From assembly GCF_001544095.1 (NCBI RefSeq), contig NZ_BCPT01000005.1, positions 62,001-126,000 on the forward strand: 64,000 nucleotides of DNA, given 5' to 3'. Numbering within the stretch: position 1 is the first letter of the stretch; each line of letters opens with the position of its first letter. The notes beneath the pieces are model-generated. The model was given only the letters and a program-made list of their open reading frames with translations. It had not been told where the DNA came from and ran no database searches. Source of the stretch: Enterococcus casseliflavus NBRC 100478. GTDB lineage: Bacteria > Bacillota > Bacilli > Lactobacillales > Enterococcaceae. Shown in pieces: positions 30,021 to 40,165 of this stretch. The translations under genes and the position numbers were made by a program.

Positions 30021-31466
30021 CCGAGAGAAGTTTTGTTTGAAGCGCAACCAGTAAGATTGCTTCGCCAAAATTTCATCCGTCAGTAATGTTGATTGTGCCA
30101 TATCTTCTTCAAAGAAGCCTTTCAACGTTTGCGTGACATCGTGATCGTAGGCGAAGGCATTGACTTCAAAATTCAAGGCATAACTCCGAATGTCTTGATT
30201 CGTCGTCCCAAAGGAACTAATGGTATCATCCATCATGACCGTCTTCGCATGGAGGAAACCATTGTTATAGATGTAGATTTTTGCACCACGGCGATGCAAG
30301 TAATTAGCATAATGCTGTGTTGCCCGATAAATGAATGGGTGGTCAGGCATACATGGAATCATGATTCGGACGTCTACACCTGAGTGGATGGCAATTTCCA
30401 ATGCGTTCATCATACTGTCATCAGGAATCAAATAAGGCGTTTGGATCCAAATCGATTCTTTGGCAGCTAAGATCATTTTTACAAAACCGCCTTTGAGAAT
30501 TTGGGTCTCACTTTCAGGCCCATCAGCGACGATCTGCAAATCGACATTTCCAGAGCGCTCTTTCGGCGGTAGAATAAAGTAACGATCCTCGTATTCCAGC
30601 TGATCCTCTTCTCTTTTTACAGATGCGTTCCAGTCACGAATAAAAATCTCTTGTAGTGTAAAACTGGCAGTACCTACGATTCTCGCATGGGTGTCTCGCC
30701 AATAGCCAAATTTGGCCTTTTTCCCTAAATATTGATCGCCGACATTAAAGCCGCCAGTCCATCCGATTTGACCGTCGATCACAACGATTTTTCGATGTAG
30801 ATGGTAGTTCAATCGTGTGTTGCGGATCAGGTTCTTCGAAGTGATGAAAGGCACGACTTTTCCACCGGCATCAATCAACGGTTGAAAGAATTTCCGATTG
30901 GCCTTCGGTGACCCCCATGGATCATAGACCAAACGCACTTCAACACCTTCACGGGCTTTATCGATCAAGATTGACAAGAATTGGCCACCGATCTCATCAT
31001 TAAAAAACGAATAATACTCCACATGCAGATTATCTTCTGCTTGCTTCATGTCCTCAAACAATGCTGCAAATTTTTCTTTTCCATCTGTATAAAATTCTAC
31101 TTTGTTTCCTTTCGTCAAGGGCGATTCATCAAGGTTCTTAAAATAGCGCTCTAATAGATGATTGTCATCTGAGTAAGGATGTTCAGGAAAAGAATAATTG
31201 TGCACTTTGATGATTTGATTCAACTCATTGATCCTACTTTGGTGGTGCTCACTAAATTTATAAATAATTTCTCCGTCGATCCCCCGACCACAAAACAAGT
31301 ACAACAAGAACCCGATGCCGGGGATGAATACCAACGTCATCATCCAAGCAAAGACACTTGCAATCGAGCGTGGTTTCCGAAAAACAGTAATAAAGGCAGC
31401 GATCGTATTAATAAACAAAAGTGCCAATAATACCGTGGAAATCATGCTCATATCCATTTTTATCAT
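30000..31466 (-). CDS. cls: Cardiolipin synthase
   Basis: Makes cardiolipin from two phosphatidylglycerols. The 488 residues open with two membrane segments (about 7-27 and 38-58). Two phospholipase-D HKD motifs follow: HLHRKIVVIDGQIGWTGG and FLHAKTVMMDDTISSFGT. It lies 24 bases after the cation-efflux gene in the same direction. Its 3' end overlaps that of the convergent RNase H-like gene. Confidence 0.93.
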   Translation of the reverse strand: MIKMDMSMISTVLLALLFINTIAAFITVFRKPRSIASVFAWMMTLVFIPGIGFLLYLFCGRGIDGEIIYKFSEHHQSRINELNQIIKVHNYSFPEHPYSDDNHLLERYFKNLDESPLTKGNKVEFYTDGKEKFAALFEDMKQAEDNLHVEYYSFFNDEIGGQFLSILIDKAREGVEVRLVYDPWGSPKANRKFFQPLIDAGGKVVPFITSKNLIRNTRLNYHLHRKIVVIDGQIGWTGGFNVGDQYLGKKAKFGYWRDTHARIVGTASFTLQEIFIRDWNASVKREEDQLEYEDRYFILPPKERSGNVDLQIVADGPESETQILKGGFVKMILAAKESIWIQTPYLIPDDSMMNALEIAIHSGVDVRIMIPCMPDHPFIYRATQHYANYLHRRGAKIYIYNNGFLHAKTVMMDDTISSFGTTNQDIRSYALNFEVNAFAYDHDVTQTLKGFFEEDMAQSTLLTDEILAKQSYWLRFKQNFSRLLSPIL

Positions 31467-31490
31467 AGTTTCCTCCTATATCCTGTAACC

Positions 31491-32633
31491 CTATAATAGG
31501 TAACTGTGATCGAAAGCAAGCTTCAATTCATAGTCCCCTAGTGTTTCTTTGATTTTTTGTTTCAGCATTTCTTCGATTTCTTGATCACTATACGCCGATT
31601 TTGCGGGAATCACTAAATCAAAAGCCAACAGATCTCCTTTGACCTGAAAATCATGCATCCGTAACTGTGGGTCAACGAAGCGAATGATCTTTGACACTTC
31701 TTTTTTTAAATGCCGATACTGCTGATCTTGAATTGGTACTGGATCAAGATGACAGACCAGGTCGACCTTTAAAGATTGGCGAAAATCTTGTTCAATCGCA
31801 TCAATCACCTCATGCGCTTCTCGTAAAGACCACGTTTCATCCACTTCGATATGCACACTGGCAAAGCGATTTTTCGGTCCATAATTATGAACCAGTAAAT
31901 CATGGTAACCGAGAATCGTCGGATAGTGATCCAAGCGTTGCTCCATGGCAGCTACTTCTTCTTGGGTTGGGCGTGCCCCTAATAATTCGTTGATAAAGGA
32001 ACGAATCATTTTGATTCCGCTAATCAAAATATACAAGGCAATCAGACAGCCGACAAAGCCATCGATACGTAGGCCAGTCAGCCACTCGATCGTCGCTGAA
32101 AACAAAACTGCCCCCGTTGTATACACATCGTTGAGACTGTCTTGTCCGCTGGCTTTAAGTGTTTGAGAGCCGATCAGGTTCGCCAGTTTGCGGTACATCG
32201 CTCCCTGCCAGATTTTGATCAAAATCGATAAGACCAAAACGATAAACAATAGTGGGGAAAGACGGATACTCGTCGGTTCCATTATGCGTTGCACAGAGCT
32301 GATGAGAAATTGGCCGCCAACAAACGTGATGATCAAAGATACTACAAACCCACTGATGGCTTCAAATCGCTCATGACCATATGGATGTTCACTGTCGGCT
32401 GGTTTCGCAGAGATCCGAAAACCGATCAATGTTAAAATAGACGAAGCGGTATCTGAAAGACTGTTGATGGCATCTGCCATAATCGAAACAGACTGGGCAG
32501 ATAAGCCAATGATAAATTTCCCAGCAAATAATAGTAGGTTAGAAAGCAACCCGAGGCTACCTGCTAACTTCCCGATGGCTGTACGTTCGTAGACACCATT
32601 TTTTTTGCTGCGATTTAAAAAAAAGTTTAGCAA
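31491..32633 (-). CDS. Cation diffusion facilitator (CDF) family transporter
   Basis: A 380-residue transporter with an N-terminal six-TM region. It carries the metal-site motifs SIMADAINSLSD (TM2) and ASGQDSLNDV (TM5), a loop motif EHPYGHERFEAI, and a C-terminal cytoplasmic domain (about 290-380). CDF proteins export Zn, Mn, Co, Fe or Cd in exchange for protons. The DxxxD-like residues do not let me choose the metal. It is probably co-transcribed with cls. Confidence 0.9.
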   Translation of the reverse strand: MLNFFLNRSKKNGVYERTAIGKLAGSLGLLSNLLLFAGKFIIGLSAQSVSIMADAINSLSDTASSILTLIGFRISAKPADSEHPYGHERFEAISGFVVSLIITFVGGQFLISSVQRIMEPTSIRLSPLLFIVLVLSILIKIWQGAMYRKLANLIGSQTLKASGQDSLNDVYTTGAVLFSATIEWLTGLRIDGFVGCLIALYILISGIKMIRSFINELLGARPTQEEVAAMEQRLDHYPTILGYHDLLVHNYGPKNRFASVHIEVDETWSLREAHEVIDAIEQDFRQSLKVDLVCHLDPVPIQDQQYRHLKKEVSKIIRFVDPQLRMHDFQVKGDLLAFDLVIPAKSAYSDQEIEEMLKQKIKETLGDYELKLAFDHSYLL

Positions 32634-32778
32634 ATCATCACCCTCTCAAAAAACCATCTTTCTTATTTTACCCCGAAGGAATTCAATTAAACAACTATTC
32701 GTATCGTTTTTTCGAAAAAAAAGCGAATTCCCTTCAATTATCAAACGCATTTTCAGATAACACGTAGGAAAAAAGGAA

Positions 32779-32814
32779 AAAGATAACGGAAGGGTCTCCC
32801 CCTCCGTCATCTTC
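32779..32814 (-). terminator. Terminator downstream of alaS
   Basis: On the minus strand AAGATGACGGAGG pairs with CCTTCCGTTATCTT around a short loop, followed by a T-rich tract. It lies about 100 bases after the alaS stop. The gap 32634-32911 holds nothing else I can identify. Confidence 0.72.
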
Positions 32815-32911
32815 GTTCAAAAAAGGAATGTGTTAAAGACCTACGCTCCACTTTCACCTATCTTCTTAAAGGAAAGGAACTCGCGGGTACAGATTCAACC
32901 AGCTAGTGTGC

Positions 32912-35554
32912 TTACTTGGCAGCTAACCACGCTGCTGCTGTCTCAAGTGCTGCTGCGATTCCTTCTGGATTCTTCCCGCCGGCTTGTGCCATATCAGGAC
33001 GGCCGCCACCGCCGCCGCCAACTTTAGGTGCGATCTCTTTGATCAAATCGCCTGCTTTCAATCCTTTTTCGTTGGCTGCTTTGTTCATGGCAGCTAAAAG
33101 ATTCACTTTGCCATCATTCGCGGTAGCTAACACTAAAATATCAGAATGGTCTTTTTGTTTCCATTGGTCAGCTAGTTGACGTAATTGGTTCATGTCCTTT
33201 ACAGTCACTTTTGCTGTGATCAGACGCAGACCATTTACTTCTTTGACATCCTTGAAAACATCCCCTGCTTGCTGGTTTGCTAACTTGCTGGCAAGAGCTT
33301 CGTTTTCTTTTTGCAATTCACGCAGCTGCGCTTGCAGTTGTTCTGTTTTGGCAACGACTTCTTTTAATTGGGCGGATTTAACGATCCCTGCAATTGCTTT
33401 TAATTGCGCTTCTTCTTCATGCAATAACGTATAAGCTTCTTGACTAGTCACTGCTTCGATCCGACGAACACCAGCACCGATCCCTGATTCAGAAACGATT
33501 TTGAAAATACCGATATCCTCCGTATTTGCTACATGGGTTCCCCCACATAATTCGATCGACCAATCGGCAACATTGACGACGCGAACGTCATGCCCATATT
33601 TTTCACCAAAGAGTGCCATCGCTCCCATGCCTTTTGCGGTATCGATATCCGTTTCGATCGTCACAACAGGAAGAGCTTCCCAAATTTTCTGGTTGACGAT
33701 TTGTTCCATTTGGCTCAGCTCTTCGCTGGTCACTTGCCCAAAATGACTAAAGTCAAAGCGCAAATGTCCTGGAGCAACTAATGAACCTGCTTGGTTCGCA
33801 TGGCTGCCTAATACTTCTTTTAAGGCTTTATGCAATAAGTGAGTAGCCGTATGATTTTTAATGATCTTATTGCGACGATGCTGATCCACTTGTAAGAAAT
33901 AGTTCACGCCTTCTTTTAGTGGTGCTTTGATTGTAGCAGTATGCAAGAACTGACCGTTCGGTGCTTTTTTGACATCCGTCACTTCCGCTACAATCGTACC
34001 ATCTTCTGCTACGATCGTGCCTGTATCCGCAACTTGTCCACCCATTTCTGCGTAAAATGGTGTTTCGGCAAAAATCAGTTTTGCTTCACCTGTCGAAACA
34101 GAATCATGTAACGCTTCGTCTTGGATGATCACTAATAATTCGCTGTTTGCTTCAAGTGAATCATAGCCAACGAAACGGCTGTCTACTTTGATATCTGTCA
34201 ATAAAGCGGATTGTACGCCCATTGAAAGCTCCGTTTGTCGAGCCGCACGAGCACGGGCACGTTGTGCATCCATTTCTTGTTCAAACCCTTGGTGGTCCAC
34301 TTTCAACCCTTCGTCTTCCGCCACTTCTTCTGTCAATTCAACTGGGAAGCCGTAAGTGTCATACAATTTGAAAATATCTTGACCAGCTAACGTATCTTGA
34401 CCGTCTGCTTTTACTTGGGCGATCACTTGATTTAAAATATCTAACCCTTCATTGATCGTTTCATGGAAACGTTCTTCCTCGTTGCGGATCACTTTCTCAA
34501 TAAATTCTTGCTGTTCTAGTACTTCAGGATAGTAGCTTTCCATGATCTCGCCAACGATCGGTACTAATTTGTATAAGAAGGCAGTATCGATCCCTAATTT
34601 TTTCCCATGCATGACTGCACGACGTAATAAACGACGTAAAACATAGCCACGGCCTTCATTTGAAGGAAGTGCCCCATCGCCGATCGCAAAAGAAAGCGCG
34701 CGGATATGGTCTGCAATCACTTTAAAGGAGATATCTGTCGTTTTGCTGTCGCCGTAGTTCACACGACCGCTTAAATCTGCCACTGCATTAATGATCGGCA
34801 GAAACAAGTCTGTTTCAAAATTGGTTGGTGCATTTTGAACGATGGAAACCATTCGTTCCAGCCCCATCCCCGTATCAATGTTTTTATGTGGTAGTGGTTC
34901 ATAGGAGCCATCTGGTTGATGATTGAATTCTGAAAAGACCAGATTCCAGATTTCCAAATAGCGTTCATTTTCGCCACCAGGGTAGTTTTCGGGATCATCT
35001 TCCGCTACGTCATTAAACTCAGGACCACGGTCATAGAAAATCTCTGAATCCGGTCCACAAGGTCCTGCACCGATGTCCCAAAAGTTGTCTTCAATCTCAA
35101 CGATATGCTCTGTTGGTAAGCCGACTTCTTCTGCCCAAATCCGTTTTGCTTCTGTGTCTTTTGGATAAACCGTGACATATAATTTGTCTGGATCAAAAGC
35201 CATCCATTCTGGTGAGGTCAAAAACTCCCATGCCCAATGGATCGCCTCATTTTTGAAGTAATCGCCGATTGAAAAGTTGCCTAGCATTTCAAACATCGTA
35301 TGATGTCTTGCTGTTTTCCCAACGTTTTCAATGTCGTTAGTCCGAATCGATTTTTGCGCATTGGTAATTCTTGGGTTTTCAGGAACAACACTGCCATCAA
35401 AATATTTTTTTAGCGTTGCCACCCCTGAATTGATCCATAATAAGGTTGGATCGTTGACTGGAACAAGGGACGCACTCGGCTCGATGGAATGTCCTTTTGA
35501 TTGAAAGAAGTCCAAAAACATTTGGCGTACTTCTGCACTGGATAATTGTTTCAC
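32912..35554 (-). CDS. alaS: Alanyl-tRNA synthetase
   Basis: Charges tRNA-Ala. The 880-residue protein has the class II aminoacylation core with [17 protein letters not shown] and [15 protein letters not shown]. The editing domain has zinc motifs HTATHLLH and LCGGTHV. The C-terminal oligomerisation/DHHA1 domain includes [15 protein letters not shown]. Expression is controlled by the T-box leader directly upstream. Confidence 0.97.
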   Translation of the reverse strand: MKQLSSAEVRQMFLDFFQSKGHSIEPSASLVPVNDPTLLWINSGVATLKKYFDGSVVPENPRITNAQKSIRTNDIENVGKTARHHTMFEMLGNFSIGDYFKNEAIHWAWEFLTSPEWMAFDPDKLYVTVYPKDTEAKRIWAEEVGLPTEHIVEIEDNFWDIGAGPCGPDSEIFYDRGPEFNDVAEDDPENYPGGENERYLEIWNLVFSEFNHQPDGSYEPLPHKNIDTGMGLERMVSIVQNAPTNFETDLFLPIINAVADLSGRVNYGDSKTTDISFKVIADHIRALSFAIGDGALPSNEGRGYVLRRLLRRAVMHGKKLGIDTAFLYKLVPIVGEIMESYYPEVLEQQEFIEKVIRNEEERFHETINEGLDILNQVIAQVKADGQDTLAGQDIFKLYDTYGFPVELTEEVAEDEGLKVDHQGFEQEMDAQRARARAARQTELSMGVQSALLTDIKVDSRFVGYDSLEANSELLVIIQDEALHDSVSTGEAKLIFAETPFYAEMGGQVADTGTIVAEDGTIVAEVTDVKKAPNGQFLHTATIKAPLKEGVNYFLQVDQHRRNKIIKNHTATHLLHKALKEVLGSHANQAGSLVAPGHLRFDFSHFGQVTSEELSQMEQIVNQKIWEALPVVTIETDIDTAKGMGAMALFGEKYGHDVRVVNVADWSIELCGGTHVANTEDIGIFKIVSESGIGAGVRRIEAVTSQEAYTLLHEEEAQLKAIAGIVKSAQLKEVVAKTEQLQAQLRELQKENEALASKLANQQAGDVFKDVKEVNGLRLITAKVTVKDMNQLRQLADQWKQKDHSDILVLATANDGKVNLLAAMNKAANEKGLKAGDLIKEIAPKVGGGGGGRPDMAQAGGKNPEGIAAALETAAAWLAAK

Positions 35555-35657
35555 GTTATTCTCCTACTTTCTTCTGTGTTCGCTTAAGATACAGGGGCTG
35601 ACAAAATTGCTGGTAAGGCGCTCTTATTCCTGTAGAGTCATTTTGACGATAAAAAAA

Positions 35658-35840
35658 CACCATTGCAGAGCAAGGACGTCGATACGCGGTACCACCTTGC
35701 TTGCAATGATGTGACTCATTACCTCTTAGACTCGTTAACGCGGAGTGGACGGCAACATTTCTGCTGCAGTTGAGCACCAAAGGGAGCAATCCGTCCGAAT
35801 TCATGTTTTTCTCTCAGCAGTGAAAAACTTTCTGTAATGA
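35658..35840 (-). promoter_or_regulatory. T-box leader of alaS (tRNA-Ala sensing)
   Basis: The canonical T-box core GGTGGTACCGCG lies on the minus strand at 35685-35696. Downstream, CCTTGC and TGCAATG arms pair with upstream TGCA and GCAAGG to form a terminator followed by TTTTTTT (around 35651-35657). Further upstream a Stem I is closed by CTGCTG/CAGCAG with an AG-bulge GAGAGA at about 35809-35816. A GCT that could be the alanine specifier lies at 35773-35775, but the specifier assignment is uncertain. Uncharged tRNA-Ala is expected to stabilise the antiterminator. Confidence 0.92.
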
Positions 35841-35873
35841 ATCATCAAACCGACCATATCCTTCGTCATTCAA

Positions 35874-35902
35874 AGTATAAGGAAATGTTTCGAAAAAGTC
35901 AA
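35874..35902 (-). promoter_or_regulatory. Promoter of the alaS T-box transcript
   Basis: On the minus strand TTGACT (35897-35902), a 17-base spacer and TATACT (35874-35879) precede the T-box Stem I. Confidence 0.8.
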
Positions 35903-35905
35903 TCC

Positions 35906-36958
35906 TCAAATCCGTTCTTTGTTGATCAGAATCGCTTTGCGGTAACGATAGCTCTGGGGAGAAAGCTTTTGATCTGGCTGCAGCATTTTCCGTGAACGGT
36001 AATAACTGGCATATGGCAAGGCATCGAATAAAGGATGCCCACAAATCTGCCAGTTCTCCATTTTTAAAGACAAGCCATCTGTCAGCTCCCACGCATCCGC
36101 AAGCCCATAGGTGCAGCCAAATAAATTCGGTTCAAGCAATTCAGCGGTTGACAAAGAGACACCATCGTCGCAGGACTTTTCATTGCCCCAGCGAAAAAGT
36201 CGCCGAGTCGCAGCACCGCAAACGTATTCCCATTGATCCTCTGATAGCAGCTGAAAGCCTTGTTTGTCTAACTGCTGTTTCAATTCTGTTTGACTGACGG
36301 ATTCGTGGGTAAATAACTGATAGGTTTCCGATAACGGCTCGAGTGCAGCAAAATAGCGATTCTCTTCGTGGTAAAAAGCGGGTAATTCCCAACGCAAGCT
36401 TTCCTCAAAGGACGCTGGTGCTGTGAATTGTGCCTTTAGCTCTTTTTCGAAAACACTGAATTGATCGACTAACCCGTGAAACTCCCCAGTGATTGTATTT
36501 AACTGCCCGATATACCTTGCGCCAGCAGGCAGAGAACTTTTTTGGACTAGCATAGGATCAATCACAGCTTTGCGCAAAGGGCTCGTAGACTCATTGACAA
36601 AAATCCCCCAATCCTGGCTGGTTTCTAACTCATAGATTGTTTCCAGCTGGCGAATGATCTCGTTGGGTGGTGACTGCCAATTTTTACTCCAGCAAGTAGC
36701 TGGTAATCCTTGCACACCGAGATCCCAACCTAAGATCGCCTCAGAGTTCCCTGGTATAAAGACAAAGTCTTCACCATCGATCGTTAATTCAAAGGTAGCA
36801 CATTTCAACCCTGCATACGTCAACTGACTAAAATGGACATCGGTGATCTCCTTTAAAGGACTGACAAAATACATTAAAATTTGCTGGATCAGCTGTTCTT
36901 TGATTTCAAAGGACAGTGTCTTCCAATTTGACCATTGTAACGCCTCAAAAAAATCCAC
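35906..36958 (-). CDS. Formylglycine-generating-enzyme/SUMF1-like protein of unknown function
   Basis: A 350-residue soluble protein. The C-terminal third shows a degenerate sulfatase-modifying (FGE) fold pattern: GFQLLSEDQWEYVCGAATRRLFRWGN corresponds to the usual LPTEAEWEYAARGG...YPWGN, and GLADAWELTDG to GNVWEWTSD. The middle part (about 95-190) has no family I recognise. No sulfatase gene is nearby, so true formylglycine formation is doubtful. It stands alone between the alaS promoter and a divergent GNAT gene. Confidence 0.7.
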   Translation of the reverse strand: MDFFEALQWSNWKTLSFEIKEQLIQQILMYFVSPLKEITDVHFSQLTYAGLKCATFELTIDGEDFVFIPGNSEAILGWDLGVQGLPATCWSKNWQSPPNEIIRQLETIYELETSQDWGIFVNESTSPLRKAVIDPMLVQKSSLPAGARYIGQLNTITGEFHGLVDQFSVFEKELKAQFTAPASFEESLRWELPAFYHEENRYFAALEPLSETYQLFTHESVSQTELKQQLDKQGFQLLSEDQWEYVCGAATRRLFRWGNEKSCDDGVSLSTAELLEPNLFGCTYGLADAWELTDGLSLKMENWQICGHPLFDALPYASYYRSRKMLQPDQKLSPQSYRYRKAILINKERI

Positions 36959-37028
36959 GTCATTTCTCCTCTCATCTGCTACAATTACTATATAACGAGT
37001 ATACCACGAAAAAGGAGGAAAACGACTG

Positions 37029-37472
37029 ATGCTTTATTTTGGACGCAGTCCGTGGATGCTACAAGCGGTTTTCGCCCTGCGGCAAGCCGTTTTTGTGGAA
37101 GAACAGCACATTCCTATAGATTGGGAATTTGATGAAAAAGACCAAACTTGCCCATACTATCTTTGGTTAGATGGACGCATCCCGATCGCGACCATTCGCT
37201 ATCAATTCTCTTCACCGAACACTCTGCAACCTGATCGCTTTTGCGTAGCTAAGGCCTATCGGCACCAAGGGTACGGCACCAAATTATTGCATTATCTCGA
37301 AATGCGTGGTGTCCAAGAGGGTGCCCTCCAATCAGTGTTATCCGCAGAGATCGACGCTTGTGCGTTTTATGAATCCTGTGGGTATCAAAAAACATCTGAA
37401 CCCTATGCTGAAGATGGCGTATTGTGTGTAGAAATGACCAAGCAATTAAAAACAGCAGTCAAGGAAGAGTAG
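37029..37472 (+). CDS. GNAT-family N-acetyltransferase
   Basis: A 147-residue acetyltransferase. The acetyl-CoA loop is in VAKAYRHQGYGTKLLHYLE (R/QxxGxG/A form QGYGT) with a preceding FCVAKAYR strand, and CAFYESCGYQKTSEPYAEDG near the end is typical of ElaA/YitI-like GNATs. The substrate is unknown. A perfect AAAGGAGG site precedes the ATG. The last codons form the 5' arm of the terminator shared with the convergent helicase gene. Confidence 0.88.
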   Translation: MLYFGRSPWMLQAVFALRQAVFVEEQHIPIDWEFDEKDQTCPYYLWLDGRIPIATIRYQFSSPNTLQPDRFCVAKAYRHQGYGTKLLHYLEMRGVQEGALQSVLSAEIDACAFYESCGYQKTSEPYAEDGVLCVEMTKQLKTAVKEE

Positions 37473-37493
37473 TTCTCTTCCTTGACTGCTGTT
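37451..37493. terminator. Bidirectional terminator between the GNAT and helicase genes
   Basis: A perfect 19-bp inverted repeat (37451-37469 and 37475-37493; core CAGCAGTCAAGGAAGAG) with a five-base loop and A/T runs. The GNAT stop codon TAG (37470-37472) lies in the loop, so the 5' arm is coding sequence. Confidence 0.92.
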
Positions 37494-37503
37494 TTGGTAA
37501 GCA

Positions 37504-38850
37504 TTAGCTATTCGAATTTTTCTTGTTTTTGCGGGCGGTTCGAGTCGTTTGACGACGTTCGATCTTCCGTTTTTCTTTGTTCTTCTTATCAATAGCCCAT
37601 TGAATTTTTTTCTTGTAGCCAGGCTTGATTTTTTTCTTCTTTTTCTTGACTAAGCCAATCAAGGTTGGGTCTAATTCGTCACGAGATTTTTCCCGCTTTT
37701 GCCGACGATTCCGATCGTAAGTCGCAACGATCTCGCCATTTTTGATTTCCTTCGGTTGGAAAACAACCCCTAGATCTTCGATGGCTTGAATTGCCCCTTC
37801 ATCGCTTGGATCATATAAAGTGATCGCGGTCCCATCCATTTGGTTTCGACCGGTCCGACCAACACGGTGGATAAAGAAATCCAAATCAGCTGGAATCTCA
37901 GCATTGATGACATGAGAAACCCCTTCAATATCAATTCCTCGCGCAGCTAAATCTGTTGCGACAACATATTGGTAGTCCAAATTTTGCACTTGGCGCATGA
38001 TCCGTTTTCTTTCACGAGGACTGATGTCGCCGTGGATCTTCGCTACTTTTAAGCCTTGTTCCTTTAAGTAATCCGTAATTTCATCCACACGGCTCTTCGT
38101 GTTGGCAAAAACGATGGCAAGATAGGGATGGCCTGTAGTCAATAATTGATAGATCAATTTATTGGTATTTTTCCCTTTGGTAGAAATCAACCAATTCTCG
38201 ATCGTATCAGAGATGACTGCTTTCGATTTGATTTCTTCGATCAATGGATTGGCCATGTATTTTTTCAAGAATGGGCGCAATTTCTCTGGAATCGTTGCGG
38301 AGAAAACCAGCATTTGCAGTTTCTCAGGCAAACGCCCCGCAATTTGATCGACTTCTTCCAAAAAGCCCATATCCAAGGTCATGTCTGCTTCATCCACGAC
38401 AAATACATTGGCAGTGTGAACCCCTAACGCTTGTTCGTTGATCATATCCAAGATACGACCAGGTGTCCCAATCACGACATGGGGCTGTTGATTTTGCAGA
38501 CGGCTTAATTGACGTTGCTTATCTGTTCCTCCGACGAAATTTGACACTCGAATTTCAGGATCATGAAATCCGCCGATTTGTTTTGCGGCGTGATAGATTT
38601 GCGTGGCTAATTCACGACTCGGTGCAGTGATCACTACTTGCACTTCATCTTTTTCGGCATCGATTTTATCCATCAACGGCAGTAAAAATGTGTGGGTCTT
38701 ACCACTTCCGGTCTGTGATTGCCCTACAACACTGCGTCCTTTTTGGATAACAGGTATCAGTTTTTCTTGCACTTCTGTTGGTTTAGAGAACTTTTTATCA
38801 GCAAGTGCTTCATAAATAAATGGTTGAAATTTAAATGACTCAAAAGACAT
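37504..38850 (-). CDS. cshB: DEAD-box ATP-dependent RNA helicase (CshB-like)
   Basis: A 448-residue RNA helicase with all core motifs: SQTGSGKT (motif I), TAPSRELATQ (Ia), VVDEADMTLDMGF (II), VFSATIP (III), ATDLAARGID (V) and HRVGRTGR (VI). The Lys/Arg-rich C-terminal tail (about 380-448) is a likely RNA-binding extension. Size and tail match the CshB type of B. subtilis, linked to ribosome assembly and cold growth. An AGAAGG site precedes the ATG. It is transcribed alone. Confidence 0.92.
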   Translation of the reverse strand: MSFESFKFQPFIYEALADKKFSKPTEVQEKLIPVIQKGRSVVGQSQTGSGKTHTFLLPLMDKIDAEKDEVQVVITAPSRELATQIYHAAKQIGGFHDPEIRVSNFVGGTDKQRQLSRLQNQQPHVVIGTPGRILDMINEQALGVHTANVFVVDEADMTLDMGFLEEVDQIAGRLPEKLQMLVFSATIPEKLRPFLKKYMANPLIEEIKSKAVISDTIENWLISTKGKNTNKLIYQLLTTGHPYLAIVFANTKSRVDEITDYLKEQGLKVAKIHGDISPRERKRIMRQVQNLDYQYVVATDLAARGIDIEGVSHVINAEIPADLDFFIHRVGRTGRNQMDGTAITLYDPSDEGAIQAIEDLGVVFQPKEIKNGEIVATYDRNRRQKREKSRDELDPTLIGLVKKKKKKIKPGYKKKIQWAIDKKNKEKRKIERRQTTRTARKNKKNSNS

Positions 38851-38908
38851 TCAAACACCTTCTTTCTTTTAGCATCCTTTGGATTATAGCATATGTTGCC
38901 TTGTTTTC

Positions 38909-40072
38909 CTAACTTTCTTTTGTAATCGATTGAGGATCGATCGTACTGATAGTATACGTTGCACTGCGGCGTTCATAGAAAAAGCGGCTTTCTTTTTTTA
39001 TTGCTGCCCACAAGAGATTCAAGTAAAAACCAAACTGGATCAACCCAAAAATAACTACCATCAACAAACTAACGACTAAAAGCAGCAGATTGTTGGACTC
39101 AAGAAACGGTGCGAAAAAGATATTGACCCGACTGATGCTGGCATAAATCAGATAAAACAAGCCATAGCGTTTCAATAAAGCCCCCAAGCTGACACGCTCA
39201 CGGCCTTCTTGCATGATTTTGATTCGTACGAGTTTTTTTCCAATCGTTTGTCCTTTGGCAAGGTAAGCCAACAACACAAAGTACAGCAATACTTCAAGAG
39301 CAAAGTACCAATAGTCCCCACTAAAGTCCCGAACCGTCTGTTGAGTGAGCAAACGAACAGCGATCACCACAATAAAACTGACCACATTCAGTATTGCCCA
39401 GTCGATCAACCAAGCAAACACCCTTCGTGTCACAGTCACCCGAGTGCCTTTTGCGTAAGAATCGGCATCCATCTCTTCCCTTGATGGCAATAAGAACGTA
39501 AAAAGCGGGGCGATCGTCCAGCCCACAAGCCCTCCAACTGTATTGACAAAGAGATCATTGACATCGAATAAGCGATACGGACGAGGATAAATAAAATACA
39601 GTCCCGTCAACTGCGTTAACTCAAAAAACAACGTCAGGCAAAACGTAATAACGAGTGTTTTTAAAAAGGAACATTTGAAGTAATAACGCAAATAGACCCC
39701 AAATGGTAAGGTCAACAATAAATTAAAGAGTGGCTCAAGGAAGACGCCCTGCTTCATAGCGGGAAGATAGGTTTGCGGATCGTGAATGTTTAAGACGGTC
39801 TGTTGGACAAAATGTTGCCACGATGCCCCTAACTGCAATTCCATCTTAGGACCAGTCATCTGCGCTACCTCTTCGATCGAGGGCAATGGTAGGATAACTA
39901 AGAAATAGGCGCACAATAAATAGAAGACAAATGAATACAGAACCAGTGCGCGTGACAAGATAAAACGACCGTATTTTCGATATTGGATAACAAAAAAAAT
40001 CATTGATATCGCCAATGCTAGGAAAGGAAAAACCAGCAAGGCAACCTTTATTGGGGTAATATAAGCGGACAT
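38909..40072 (-). CDS. VanZ-RDD membrane protein
   Basis: A 387-residue polytopic membrane protein joining two domains. The N-terminal half (about 1-205) is VanZ-like, with LYSFVFYLLCAYFLVILPLPS and FELTQLTGLYFIYPRPYRLFDVNDLFVNTVGGLVGW. The C-terminal half (about 220-370) is an RDD domain (RRVFAWLIDWAILNVV, GQTIGKKLVRIKI). VanZ relatives are linked to low-level teicoplanin resistance, but this stand-alone type has no proven role. I use the ATG at 40070-40072 with AAGGAG six bases upstream rather than an in-frame start 15 bases earlier. It is divergent from the next gene. Confidence 0.88.
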   Translation of the reverse strand: MSAYITPIKVALLVFPFLALAISMIFFVIQYRKYGRFILSRALVLYSFVFYLLCAYFLVILPLPSIEEVAQMTGPKMELQLGASWQHFVQQTVLNIHDPQTYLPAMKQGVFLEPLFNLLLTLPFGVYLRYYFKCSFLKTLVITFCLTLFFELTQLTGLYFIYPRPYRLFDVNDLFVNTVGGLVGWTIAPLFTFLLPSREEMDADSYAKGTRVTVTRRVFAWLIDWAILNVVSFIVVIAVRLLTQQTVRDFSGDYWYFALEVLLYFVLLAYLAKGQTIGKKLVRIKIMQEGRERVSLGALLKRYGLFYLIYASISRVNIFFAPFLESNNLLLLVVSLLMVVIFGLIQFGFYLNLLWAAIKKESRFFYERRSATYTISTIDPQSITKES

Positions 40073-40165
40073 AAAGAACTCCTTCACGTTTTCTTTTTAT
40101 CTTACACGCTATTTCCCAAAACGTAAATTTTGGAGTATCATAAAAGAAAAGGAGGTTAAAAAACC

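Noticed and set aside
35556-36092. Minus-strand ORFs of about 80-90 codons overlapping the alaS leader and the FGE-like gene
   Set aside because: They lie in the T-box and its promoter or in another frame of a good gene, and lack ribosome-binding sites.
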